A stretch of 64,000 nucleotides of DNA from Paraburkholderia susongensis (lineage in GTDB: Bacteria; Pseudomonadota; Gammaproteobacteria; Burkholderiales; Burkholderiaceae), in NCBI RefSeq assembly GCF_900177725.1, contig NZ_FXAT01000009.1:1-64000 (forward strand). The letters run 5' to 3'. Shown in pieces: positions 35,871-43,964 of this stretch (the first letter of the stretch is position 1; each line of letters starts with the position of its first letter). Position numbers and translations under genes: made by a program. Below the pieces are notes generated by a model. That model had not been told where the DNA came from. It saw only the letters and a list, made by a program, of their open reading frames with translations, and did not search any database.

Positions 35871-36204
35871 GAGTCTCCTCGTCTGAATGGAATCGCTGGA
35901 AAGAGCGCTGGGGGGCTGTTGTGGAGTCTGCGCATCGGAAGATGCAGTGGGAGAACGCGCGCCGGTTGTAACCGGCGTCGCTTTATGAAATGAAGCGGTA
36001 TTCGATACCGGCGCCGTGGGCGCCGAGGGGCGGGTGTCGGCTGCGGCCGATTCCGCCGCGGTCACGCCCGGTGCCTTGTCCACCGCTGCCGCCGGGGCAG
36101 CGGCACGCGCCGCGTGCTCCCCTGCCGTCGCTGCCGTGGTACCACGCGGCGGCTTCACGCCCCGCGTCCTGGTCGACTTCGCCGTTGGGGAGCGCGTCGC
36201 CACG
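35871..36204. other. pgk-pyk intergenic region, open in the pyk frame
   Basis: A 334-bp stretch between pgk and pyk has no stop codon in the pyk frame and would encode an Ala/Thr/Ser/Pro-rich segment. The good RBS at the internal ATG argues that it is untranslated leader. No terminator is seen, so pgk and pyk may be co-transcribed. Confidence 0.5.
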
Positions 36205-37398
36205 TTAAGCCCGCGATTCCAGCACTTCGACCGCCGGCAGCTTCTTGCCCTCGAGGAACTCGAGGAAGGCGCCGCCGCCCGTCGAAATGTAGCTGACCTG
36301 GTCGTGGATGCCGTACTTGGCGATTGCCGCGAGGGTGTCGCCGCCGCCGGCGATCGAGAACGCCGACGAGCGCGCGATCGCGTCCGCGAGCGTCTTCGTG
36401 CCGTTGCCGAACTGGTCGAACTCGAACACGCCGACCGGACCGTTCCACACGATCGTGCCGGCCTTCTCGAGCTGCGCGGCGAGCGCTTTGGCCGTTTCCG
36501 GGCCGATGTCGAGGATCATGTCGTCGTCTTGAACATCGGCGACGGCCTTCACTTCCGCCTTGGCGGTCGGCGAGAATTCCTTGGCCGTGACCACGTCGGT
36601 CGGGATCGGCACCGAGGCGCCGCGGGCCTTCGCCGCGTCGATGATCGCCTTCGCCTCGCTCACGAGATCGGCTTCGGCGAGCGACTTGCCGATCTTCAGG
36701 CCGGCCGCGAGCATGAACGTATTGGCGATGCCGCCGCCGACGATCAACTGGTCGACCTTCTCCGCGAGCGACTTGAGGATGGTCAGCTTGGTCGACACCT
36801 TCGAGCCCGCGACGATCGCCACGAGCGGACGCTTCGGCGCGCCGAGCGCCTTGCCGAGCGCTTCGAGCTCAGCCGCGAGCAGCGGGCCCGCGCACGCGAC
36901 CGGCGCGTACTTCGCGATGCCGTGCGTGGTCGCTTCGGCACGGTGCGCGGTGCCGAACGCGTCGTTCACGTAGATGTCGCAGAGCTTCGCCATTTTCTGC
37001 GCGAGCTCGTCGGAATCTTTCTTTTCGCCCTTGTTGACGCGGCAGTTTTCGAGCAGCACGACCGCGCCCGGCGCGACGTTCACGCCGTTTTCGACCCAGT
37101 TCGCCACGAGCGGCACGTCGCGGCCGAGCAGTTCGGCGAGTCGCTTCGCGACCGGCGCGAGCGAATCTTCCGGCTTGAAGTCGCCTTCGGTGGGACGGCC
37201 CAGATGCGAGGTGACCATCACGGCGGCGCCGGCGTCGAGCGCGGCCTTGATGGCCGGCACGGAGGCGCGGATGCGGGTGTCTTCGGTGATGTTGCCTTGA
37301 TCGTCCTGCGGCACGTTCAGATCGGCGCGGATGAACACACGTTTGCCGGACAGCTTGCCTTCGGCGATCAGGTCGGAGAGACGCAATACCTTGTTCAT
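36205..37398 (-). CDS. pgk: Phosphoglycerate kinase
   Basis: A 397-aa glycolytic enzyme making ATP from 1,3-bisphosphoglycerate. The N-terminal VFIRADLNVPQDDQGNITEDTRIRASVPAI, the substrate loop TSHLGRPTEG and the nucleotide-binding GGGDTLAAIAKYG are diagnostic. The ATG at 37398 begins MNKVLRLSDLIAEGKL; the 38 codons further upstream are not conserved. It heads the pgk-pyk-fbaA series. Confidence 0.96.
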   Translation of the reverse strand: MNKVLRLSDLIAEGKLSGKRVFIRADLNVPQDDQGNITEDTRIRASVPAIKAALDAGAAVMVTSHLGRPTEGDFKPEDSLAPVAKRLAELLGRDVPLVANWVENGVNVAPGAVVLLENCRVNKGEKKDSDELAQKMAKLCDIYVNDAFGTAHRAEATTHGIAKYAPVACAGPLLAAELEALGKALGAPKRPLVAIVAGSKVSTKLTILKSLAEKVDQLIVGGGIANTFMLAAGLKIGKSLAEADLVSEAKAIIDAAKARGASVPIPTDVVTAKEFSPTAKAEVKAVADVQDDDMILDIGPETAKALAAQLEKAGTIVWNGPVGVFEFDQFGNGTKTLADAIARSSAFSIAGGGDTLAAIAKYGIHDQVSYISTGGGAFLEFLEGKKLPAVEVLESRA

Positions 37399-37664
37399 GG
37401 GCTTGAGTAGGCGAGTTGATGAGAAGGCGGTGGCGGACTGCGCGCGGGGCGGCGCGCAGCGAACTCCAGCGCTTCGGCCCGGCGGCTCCGCGGATCGGGC
37501 GCCGGCGGCCATGCCGCGGCACGTGCGCCTTGCTGCGGCGCGTTCAACCCGGAAAAGGGCATTTTAACTGATCCAAACCGCCTTCTGACCCGCGACGCGG
37601 CGAATGTCCCGTATTTGATCGCGGCGCCGCCCATGCCGCAACGCAGCATCCGCGCCGCGCCCTG

Positions 37665-37988
37665 TCACACGAAGAGGCGCAACAACGTGAACACGACCAT
37701 TCCGGTGACGATCGTGCCGAGCATGGTGCGGCGCCACAAAAACCATCCGAGACCGGCGAGCGTCGCGTAAAACTCGTGGTTCGACGGCGCGAACGACAGC
37801 CCCTCCGGCGTCGCCAGCACGTCGGGCAGCACGACGGCGGCGAGCGCCGCGGCGGGCGCGTAGCGCAGCATGCGCTGCACGCGCGCCGGCAGCACCGTGC
37901 GCTCGCCGCCGATCAGAAACAGCGCGCGCGTGAGCGCGGTGACGAAGGTCATGCCGGCAATGGCGAACCAGATCTGCGTGGATGTCAT
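37665..37988 (-). CDS. azlD: AzlD-family branched-chain amino acid exporter small subunit
   Basis: A 107-aa membrane protein with about four hydrophobic helices (start MTSTQIWFAIAGMTFVTALTRALFLIGGE). AzlD proteins pair with AzlC to export branched-chain amino acids such as valine. Its ATG overlaps the azlC stop (ATGA), indicating translational coupling and complex formation. Confidence 0.88.
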   Translation of the reverse strand: MTSTQIWFAIAGMTFVTALTRALFLIGGERTVLPARVQRMLRYAPAAALAAVVLPDVLATPEGLSFAPSNHEFYATLAGLGWFLWRRTMLGTIVTGMVVFTLLRLFV

Positions 37989-38731
37989 CGGGAGTCTCCG
38001 GCGCTGTTGCGGATGCGGCGCAGGTCCGCGCGCTCGATCATGAGGTCGGCCGCGCTGCCGGCGACGATCGCTGCAATCACCGCGAGCGGCAGCGCGAGCC
38101 GGTACGGCAGGTCGAACGCGAGCAGCGACACGATGCCCGCGACGCTCACCGCGACGAGCGTCGAGCGCGTTGCGATCGCCGACACCATGATGGGCAGCAG
38201 CGCGAGCGTGCCCGCGAGCGCGAGCCCCCAGTTATCGGGAATCAGGCTCGCGAGCAGGATGCCGACGATCGACGACACCTGCCACGAGAGCCAGCTCGCC
38301 ACCGCCATGCCCCAGAAATACGCCTCCTTGCCCGGCACGTAGCCGCCCGGGAAGCTCTTCTTCTGGAATAGCAGGTAGATCACGTCGCCATTGAAGTAGC
38401 CGAGCACGACGCGCCGCCACATCGGCAGATACGAGAAATGCGGCGCGAGGCCGGCGCCGAAGATCACGAAACGCAGATTGACCATCGCCGCGGTGAGCAG
38501 CGCCGTCCAGACCGGCAGCTTGGCGGCGAGGAGCGGCAGCACCGCCAGTTGCGACGAACCGGCGTAGCACAGCAGCGACATCGTGAGCGCCTGCGGCAGC
38601 GTGAGCACGGACTTGCTCATGGCGATGCCGGTGACGAGGCCCCACGAGAAAATCGCCATCAGCGTGGGCGAATAGTCGCGCGCGCCCTCGCGAAAAGCAC
38701 GGCGATCGGTATCGGACAGTCGAGCGAGCAT
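37985..38731 (-). CDS. azlC: AzlC-family branched-chain amino acid exporter large subunit
   Basis: A 248-aa LIV-E family permease with several helices; the regions AFREGARDYSPTLMAIFSWGLVTGIAMSKSVLTLPQALTMSLLCYAGSSQLAVLPLLAAK are typical of AzlC/YgaZ. With AzlD it would export excess branched-chain amino acids. It is divergent from ilvE, the branched-chain aminotransferase, across a 249-bp gap, which supports a shared metabolic role; an Lrp-like regulator might act there but none is seen. Confidence 0.9.
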   Translation of the reverse strand: MLARLSDTDRRAFREGARDYSPTLMAIFSWGLVTGIAMSKSVLTLPQALTMSLLCYAGSSQLAVLPLLAAKLPVWTALLTAAMVNLRFVIFGAGLAPHFSYLPMWRRVVLGYFNGDVIYLLFQKKSFPGGYVPGKEAYFWGMAVASWLSWQVSSIVGILLASLIPDNWGLALAGTLALLPIMVSAIATRSTLVAVSVAGIVSLLAFDLPYRLALPLAVIAAIVAGSAADLMIERADLRRIRNSAGDSR

Positions 38732-38980
38732 GGAGAGAAAAGCGCAGGCGCAAGGAGCGCCGTCAGGAAGGCGAAGTCGGCGCCAGGTCGTCAGGCACCC
38801 GCTGGCGCATCCGGATTTGATTTATGCGTGCGCTGGATTATAGCGTCAGCGCCGCGCGCGAGGATGCGCTCAAATGCCCGTTGCGTGTGCAAATGACGCT
38901 AAAATAGCGCTCCTGGCTATGCTCTGGCGCTCATCGCCACACCTCGCCACACCTCACAAACGCACCCGCTGGAGAATCGT

Positions 38981-39904
38981 ATGTCAATGGCCGACCGCGA
39001 CGGCAAGATCTGGATGGATGGCAAGCTCATCGACTGGCGCGATGCCAAAATCCACGTGCTCACCCACACGCTGCACTACGGCATGGGCGTTTTCGAAGGC
39101 GTGCGCGCCTACAAGACGGCCGACGGCGGCACCGCGATCTTCCGTCTGCAGGAGCACACCAAGCGCCTGCTGAACTCGGCGAAGATCTTCCAGATGGACG
39201 TGCCGTTCGACCATGAAACGCTCGCCGCCGCGCAACGCGAAGTGGTCCGCGAGAACAAGCTCGAGTCGTGCTACCTGCGCCCGATCATCTGGGTCGGCTC
39301 GGAAAAGCTCGGCGTGTCGGCCAAGGGCAACACGATTCACGTCGCGATCGCCGCATGGCCGTGGGGCGCGTACCTCGGCGAGGACGGCATGACGAAGGGC
39401 ATCCGTGTGAAGACCTCATCGTTCACGCGCCATCACGTGAACGTGTCGATGGTGCGCGCGAAGGCGTCGGGCTGGTACGTGAACTCGATCCTCGCGAACC
39501 AGGAAGCGATCGCCGACGGCTACGACGAAGCGCTGCTGCTCGACGTCGACGGCTACGTGTCGGAAGGCTCGGGCGAGAACTTCTTCCTCGTCAACAATGG
39601 CAAGCTGTACACGCCCGACCTGTCGTCGTGCCTCGACGGCATCACGCGCGACACGGTCATCACGCTCGCGCGCGACATGGGCCTGCAGGTCATCGAAAAG
39701 CGCATCACGCGCGACGAGGTCTACACCTGCGACGAAGCATTCTTCACCGGCACCGCCGCCGAAGTCACGCCGATCCGCGAACTCGACAACCGCACGATCG
39801 GCGCCGGCGCGCGCGGCCCGATCACCGAGAAGCTGCAGTCGGCCTTCTTCGACGTCGTGAACGGCAAGAGCGCGAAGTACGCGCACTGGCTCACGAAGAT
39901 CTGA
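38981..39904 (+). CDS. ilvE: Branched-chain amino acid aminotransferase
   Basis: A 307-aa PLP-dependent class IV aminotransferase that makes leucine, isoleucine and valine from their keto acids. Diagnostic segments are HTLHYGMGVFEGVRAY, SCYLRPIIWVG, the PLP-lysine region VRAKASGWYVNSILANQEA, and GTAAEVTPIRELDNRTIG. The ATG follows ctggagaatcgt. It heads a co-directional run with the zinc-finger protein and waaF. Confidence 0.96.
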   Translation: MSMADRDGKIWMDGKLIDWRDAKIHVLTHTLHYGMGVFEGVRAYKTADGGTAIFRLQEHTKRLLNSAKIFQMDVPFDHETLAAAQREVVRENKLESCYLRPIIWVGSEKLGVSAKGNTIHVAIAAWPWGAYLGEDGMTKGIRVKTSSFTRHHVNVSMVRAKASGWYVNSILANQEAIADGYDEALLLDVDGYVSEGSGENFFLVNNGKLYTPDLSSCLDGITRDTVITLARDMGLQVIEKRITRDEVYTCDEAFFTGTAAEVTPIRELDNRTIGAGARGPITEKLQSAFFDVVNGKSAKYAHWLTKI

Positions 39905-39976
39905 GCGAAGTTCTGAGATGCGCTGTGCCGCCCACAGGCGGCGCATTGCCTGCACCCCGCATACAACGAGAGTCTC

Positions 39977-40171
39977 ATGAGCGAAATCAAGGAAATGCCG
40001 CTGGTCGAACTGTCGGCAAAAGACCTTCCGGCATATTGTCCGAACCCGGCCATGCCGCGCTGGAGCGCGCATCCGCGCGTCTTCATCGACGTCACGCACG
40101 GCGAGGCGCGTTGCCCGTACTGCAGCACGCGTTACAAGCTGCGCGACGGCGAAGTGGTCAAAGGCCACTGA
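39977..40171 (+). CDS. CHCC-type zinc-finger protein
   Basis: A 64-aa protein of the zf-CHCC family. The zinc ligands are Cys21, His32, Cys46 and Cys49 (YCPNP, SAHPR, CPYC). Related domains occur in the NDUFS6 subunit of mitochondrial complex I, but free-standing bacterial versions have no settled role. It begins 72 nt after ilvE, a conserved neighbour in beta-proteobacteria. Confidence 0.88.
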   Translation: MSEIKEMPLVELSAKDLPAYCPNPAMPRWSAHPRVFIDVTHGEARCPYCSTRYKLRDGEVVKGH

Positions 40172-40595
40172 GCACGGCGCGCCTGGCGTTGCCTCGTCTA
40201 CGGCGTTGCCTGCCGGGGGATCGTGCGCGGCTTATTGCTGGATGTGTTGCCGGCTGTGTTGCTGGACGTATTGCCGGATTTGACGCCGCGCCTCTTTTCG
40301 TTGGCTCCATCGGGTCATTCGCTTGCCGAGCGGCTGCATACGCCGCGGGCCGCTTCGCCGTCAGGCGGGCTGGCGCCGGTTGCACGGCAAGGGCACGTGA
40401 AGCCAGCGTATCCGCGCAGGCACGCTCGACGGCAGCCCCGCAGCGACAGGGCCACAGCAGGGTCGCCAGCGCGGTGCATCCGGCCGCTAAACCGGACATG
40501 CACCACGCAATGCGCGGCCTTTCCCTTTTCACCAATCCGAACGCCACGCGCACTGCGCGCGCGGCGCTCCTTTTCGACACCGGACACTCACTCTG
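40172..40595. other. Intergenic region with a 12-bp tandem repeat
   Basis: A 424-bp gap lies between the zinc-finger gene and waaF. Positions 40235-40282 hold four imperfect 12-bp units of the form TTGC(T/C)GGNNGTG. No gene is supported: open frames on both strands are without domains. A waaF promoter may lie in this interval. Confidence 0.5.
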
Positions 40596-41621
40596 ATGCG
40601 TCGCGCGTTGGTTATCGCACCGAACTGGATCGGTGACGCATTGATGGCGCAGCCGCTGTTTGCGCGCCTCGTGAAATTGCATCCGCGCATCGCGATCGAC
40701 GCGGTCGCGCCCACATGGGTCGCGCCCGTGCTCGAACGCATGCCGGAAATCCGCGACGTCTACTCGACCGACCTCGCGCACGGCAAGCTGCAGATGCTGC
40801 GCCGCTGGCAACTGTCGAGCGATCTGCGCGACGTCGGCTACGACGCGGCCTACGTGCTGCCGAACTCGTTCAAGTCGGCGCTGATTCCGTGGATGGCGGG
40901 CGTTCCGCTGCGCATCGGCTACGCCGGCGAGAGCCGCTACGGCGTGCTAAACGTGCGCCACGCGAATCCGCGCAAGGACGAGCGTCCGCCGATGGTCGGC
41001 CACTACGCCGCCCTGGCCTACGCACCCGGCGCCAAGGTCCCCGAGGACCTGCCGATGCCGCGCCTCGACACGGACCTGAACGAGGCGTCGCGCGTGTCGG
41101 CGCGCTTCAATCTCGATACGCGCGTGCCGCTGCTCGTGTTCTGCCCCGGCGCCGAGTACGGTCCCGCGAAACGCTGGCCGCCCGAGCATTTCGCGGCGCT
41201 TGCGCAGATGGTCGGCCAGTCGTTCCCGTACACGCAGATCGTCGCGCTCGGCTCGCCGAAAGACGCGCCGCTCGCCCAGGCGATCGCCGAGAAGGCGCCG
41301 AACGTGCGCAACCTGTGCGGCCAGACCGCGCTCGGAGAGGCGTGCGCGCTGATCTCGCGGGCCAACGCGATCGTCACCAACGACTCCGGCCTCATGCACG
41401 TCGCCGCCGCGCTGCGCCGCCCGCTCGTGGCCGTGTACGGCTCGACCGATCCGCGCCACACGCCGCCCTTGTCCGAGCTCGCGAAGGTACAATGGCTCCA
41501 TCTCGAATGCAGCCCCTGTTTTGAGCGCGAATGTCCGCTCGGTCATCTGAACTGCCTGAAGCAACTGAGCGCCGAACAGGTTTTCGGCGATTTGCGCGGC
41601 ATGCTGCTCGCGCAGCGCTGA
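40596..41621 (+). CDS. waaF: ADP-heptose:LPS heptosyltransferase II
   Basis: A 341-aa family GT9 glycosyltransferase that adds the second heptose to the LPS inner core at the cytoplasmic face of the inner membrane. It begins MRRALVIAPNWIGDALMAQPLFARL and includes FCPGAEYGPAKRWPPEHFAALAQ and TNDSGLMHVAAALRRPLVAVYGSTDPRHTPPLS, both strongly conserved in WaaF. A single copy here without other LPS genes. Confidence 0.93.
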   Translation: MRRALVIAPNWIGDALMAQPLFARLVKLHPRIAIDAVAPTWVAPVLERMPEIRDVYSTDLAHGKLQMLRRWQLSSDLRDVGYDAAYVLPNSFKSALIPWMAGVPLRIGYAGESRYGVLNVRHANPRKDERPPMVGHYAALAYAPGAKVPEDLPMPRLDTDLNEASRVSARFNLDTRVPLLVFCPGAEYGPAKRWPPEHFAALAQMVGQSFPYTQIVALGSPKDAPLAQAIAEKAPNVRNLCGQTALGEACALISRANAIVTNDSGLMHVAAALRRPLVAVYGSTDPRHTPPLSELAKVQWLHLECSPCFERECPLGHLNCLKQLSAEQVFGDLRGMLLAQR

Positions 41622-41789
41622 GCCGGCTGAGACTCGCACGCAACACCGCACGCCCCAGAGCGCGTCGCGTCATGTTCGCGCCTTGCGGCGCGGGCAAGCT
41701 GGCGCCCGGGAGCGATGGTCCGGCGCGCCGGACCGTCACGCTGACCGCTGATCCGCAACCGCGCGCCGCGCACAAGAGACCGACGAGCC

Positions 41790-42236
41790 ATGCCACGTTT
41801 TGCCCATATCTTCGAAGCCGCCGCCGACACCCTGAGCGCCTACTATCAGGCCGTCGCCGAGGTCAATATCGACAGCTTGATGGGCTTGTGGATCGATGAG
41901 GAGTTCGTGAGCTGCATCTGCGCGGACGGCTCGCATCTGCACGGTCTCGACAGCATCCGCACCGGCTTGCAGACCCAGCTCGAGGCGATGCCGGTGTCGA
42001 TCGAGCCGCTCGACATCCGCGTCTACGACAGCCTCGGCACCGTCGTCTACGCGATTGCCGAAGCGCATCGTCCCGCCGACCCGACCGCCACGCCCGCGAT
42101 GGTCTTCTCGACCTACGTGATGGTCCACGAGCGCGGCGAGTGGCGCATCGCACACATTCACGCAAGCCCGATGCCGAACGAAACCGCGAGCCAGTTTGCG
42201 ACGAAGATGCGGCATGGCCAGGGGTCGCTGCACTGA
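41790..42236 (+). CDS. NTF2-like (SnoaL-type) family protein
   Basis: A 148-aa single-domain alpha+beta protein with the nuclear transport factor 2-like fold (YYQAVAEVNIDSLMGLWIDEEFVSCICADGSHLHGLDSIRTGLQTQLE ... MVFSTYVMVHERGEWRIAHIHASP). Such proteins are enzymes or ligand binders; no catalytic residues could be fixed. It sits between waaF and the YheT-like hydrolase on the same strand. Confidence 0.85.
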   Translation: MPRFAHIFEAAADTLSAYYQAVAEVNIDSLMGLWIDEEFVSCICADGSHLHGLDSIRTGLQTQLEAMPVSIEPLDIRVYDSLGTVVYAIAEAHRPADPTATPAMVFSTYVMVHERGEWRIAHIHASPMPNETASQFATKMRHGQGSLH

Positions 42237-42310
42237 ACGCGCATCAGGTCCGGGTTCACGCTTTGTTTTTTGCCTTATTTTTGCTGCCTCATTTTGCTGC
42301 ATAAGCCGGT

Positions 42311-43363
42311 ATGAGCTCGACGCCCCACAAGCCCGCTTCCCCTGGTCCGGCCTCGATCAAGGCCGTGGCCCCGGTCGAGGCGAGCGTCGAGCTGCTGTAC
42401 CGCGCGCCACTGTGGCTGCCGAACCGGCATGCGCAGACCATCGTCCCGTCGCTCTTCGCGCGCCGCCCCGCGGTGTCGTTTCGCCGCGAACGGTGGGACA
42501 CGCCCGACGGCGATTTCATCGATCTCGACTGGGTCGAGCATGACAGCCCGCCCGCCGGGAGCGCACCGGTTTTCGTGCTGTTTCACGGCCTCGAAGGCAG
42601 TTCGGGCTCGCATTACGCGGCCTCGCTGATGGCGGCCGCGCGCGAATACGGCTGGCACGGCGTGGTGCCGCACTTTCGCAGTTGCAGCGGTCCGATGAAT
42701 CGCCTGCCGCGCTTTTACCATCTCGCCGACAGCGCCGAGGTCGACTGGATCCTGCGCCGCCTGCGCGCCGCGCATCGCGGGCCGCTCGTCGCGGCGGGCG
42801 TGTCGCTCGGCGGCAATGTGCTGCTGCGCTGGCTCGGCGAGCGGCGCGAGGACGCGGCGCACGTGGTGTCGGCCGCCGCCGCGGTGTCCACGCCGATCGA
42901 CGTGCATGCCGGCGGCCGCGCGTTGTCGCAGGGCTTCGGCCTCGTCTACACGCGCAGCTTCCTGAAGACGCTCAAGCAGAAAGCCAGCCAGAAGCTCGAG
43001 CAGTTTCCTGGCCTGTTCGATCGCGACGCGATGCTCGCGAGCCGCACGATGTACGAGTTCGACAACGTCGTGACCGCGCCGCTGCACGGCTTTCGCAATA
43101 CCGACGACTACTGGAGCACCGCGACCACGCGCCCGCTCCTGCCGCACATCGAGGTGCCGACGCTCGTGCTCAACGCGCGCAACGACCCGTTCCTGCCGGC
43201 CAAGGCGCTGCCGTCGAGGCACGAGGTGTCGGCGGCGGTGGAACTCGATCAGCCCGCGCACGGCGGCCACGCAGGTTTCATGACCGGGCCGTTCCCGGGC
43301 CGCATCGACTGGCTGTCGCGGCGCGTGTTCGGCTATCTGGAGCGTCACGTCGATCATGGATGA
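42311..43363 (+). CDS. YheT-family alpha/beta hydrolase
   Basis: A 350-aa alpha/beta hydrolase (UPF0017/ABHD1-3 family). The N-terminal LPNRHAQTIVPSLFARR, the oxyanion region VLFHGLEGSSGSHYAASL, the nucleophile elbow GVSLGGN and the final DQPAHGGHAGF (catalytic His) are family hallmarks. Bacterial YheT proteins are putative esterases of unknown substrate. Its stop overlaps the next gene by 8 nt. Confidence 0.9.
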   Translation: MSSTPHKPASPGPASIKAVAPVEASVELLYRAPLWLPNRHAQTIVPSLFARRPAVSFRRERWDTPDGDFIDLDWVEHDSPPAGSAPVFVLFHGLEGSSGSHYAASLMAAAREYGWHGVVPHFRSCSGPMNRLPRFYHLADSAEVDWILRRLRAAHRGPLVAAGVSLGGNVLLRWLGERREDAAHVVSAAAAVSTPIDVHAGGRALSQGFGLVYTRSFLKTLKQKASQKLEQFPGLFDRDAMLASRTMYEFDNVVTAPLHGFRNTDDYWSTATTRPLLPHIEVPTLVLNARNDPFLPAKALPSRHEVSAAVELDQPAHGGHAGFMTGPFPGRIDWLSRRVFGYLERHVDHG

Positions 43364-43931
43364 CATCGTCAGGCAGGCTCTCGCCAAATGGCCGAACGTA
43401 CCGAGCTGCACCGGCTGGCTCATGCTCGATCGGCGCGGCAACTGGCGCATGCGCGACGAAGTGGCCCAGGCGAGCGGCTCGGCTGGCACGCCGATCCGGC
43501 ATGAAGCGCTGCTCGGCTTCATCAACCGCAATTACGAGGCTGATGAGCGCGGGCAGTGGTTTTTCCAGAACGGTCCGCAGCGCGTGTATGTCGAGCTTGC
43601 TTATACGCCGTGGGTGGTGAGGTTGTCCGCGAATGAGGATGGAGCGCTCGCGTTGCGCGACCAGGGCGGTTGCACGTTCGAGCCCGCGGCGGTGTTCGTC
43701 GACGAAGACGGCGGGATTCTGTTCGCCGATCGCTCCGAGCCCGCGCGAATCGCGGTGCTGCACGATCACGATCTGGACATCTTCTCCGATCACGCGGCGC
43801 TCGCTGGCGACGATTCGTTGAGCGGCGACTTCCACTGGAACGCGCAGGTCACGCTGCCGCTGCAGAGCGTGCGGCGCGCCGAGGTGGCCGCGCGTTTCGG
43901 GTTCGTGGCGAGCCCCGCGGCGCAGGTTTGA
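43356..43931 (+). CDS. Uncharacterised protein downstream of yheT-like gene
   Basis: A 191-aa soluble protein beginning MDDIVRQALAKWPNVPSCTGWLMLDRRGNWRM; no signal peptide or membrane segment. It looks like a beta-rich domain (VYVELAYTPWVVRL, TFEPAAVFVDEDGGILF) with many acidic residues. I do not recognise a named family with certainty. The 8-nt overlap with the YheT-like gene suggests translational coupling and a shared process. Confidence 0.85.
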   Translation: MDDIVRQALAKWPNVPSCTGWLMLDRRGNWRMRDEVAQASGSAGTPIRHEALLGFINRNYEADERGQWFFQNGPQRVYVELAYTPWVVRLSANEDGALALRDQGGCTFEPAAVFVDEDGGILFADRSEPARIAVLHDHDLDIFSDHAALAGDDSLSGDFHWNAQVTLPLQSVRRAEVAARFGFVASPAAQV

Positions 43932-43964
43932 CGCGCGGCGGCGGGTCATGAGCATGAGCAAGCC

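Noticed and set aside
40158..40811. 217-aa minus-strand open frame covering the waaF upstream gap
   Set aside because: Overlaps the start of waaF in antisense, lacks any recognisable domain and has low-complexity Ala/Arg/Pro composition.
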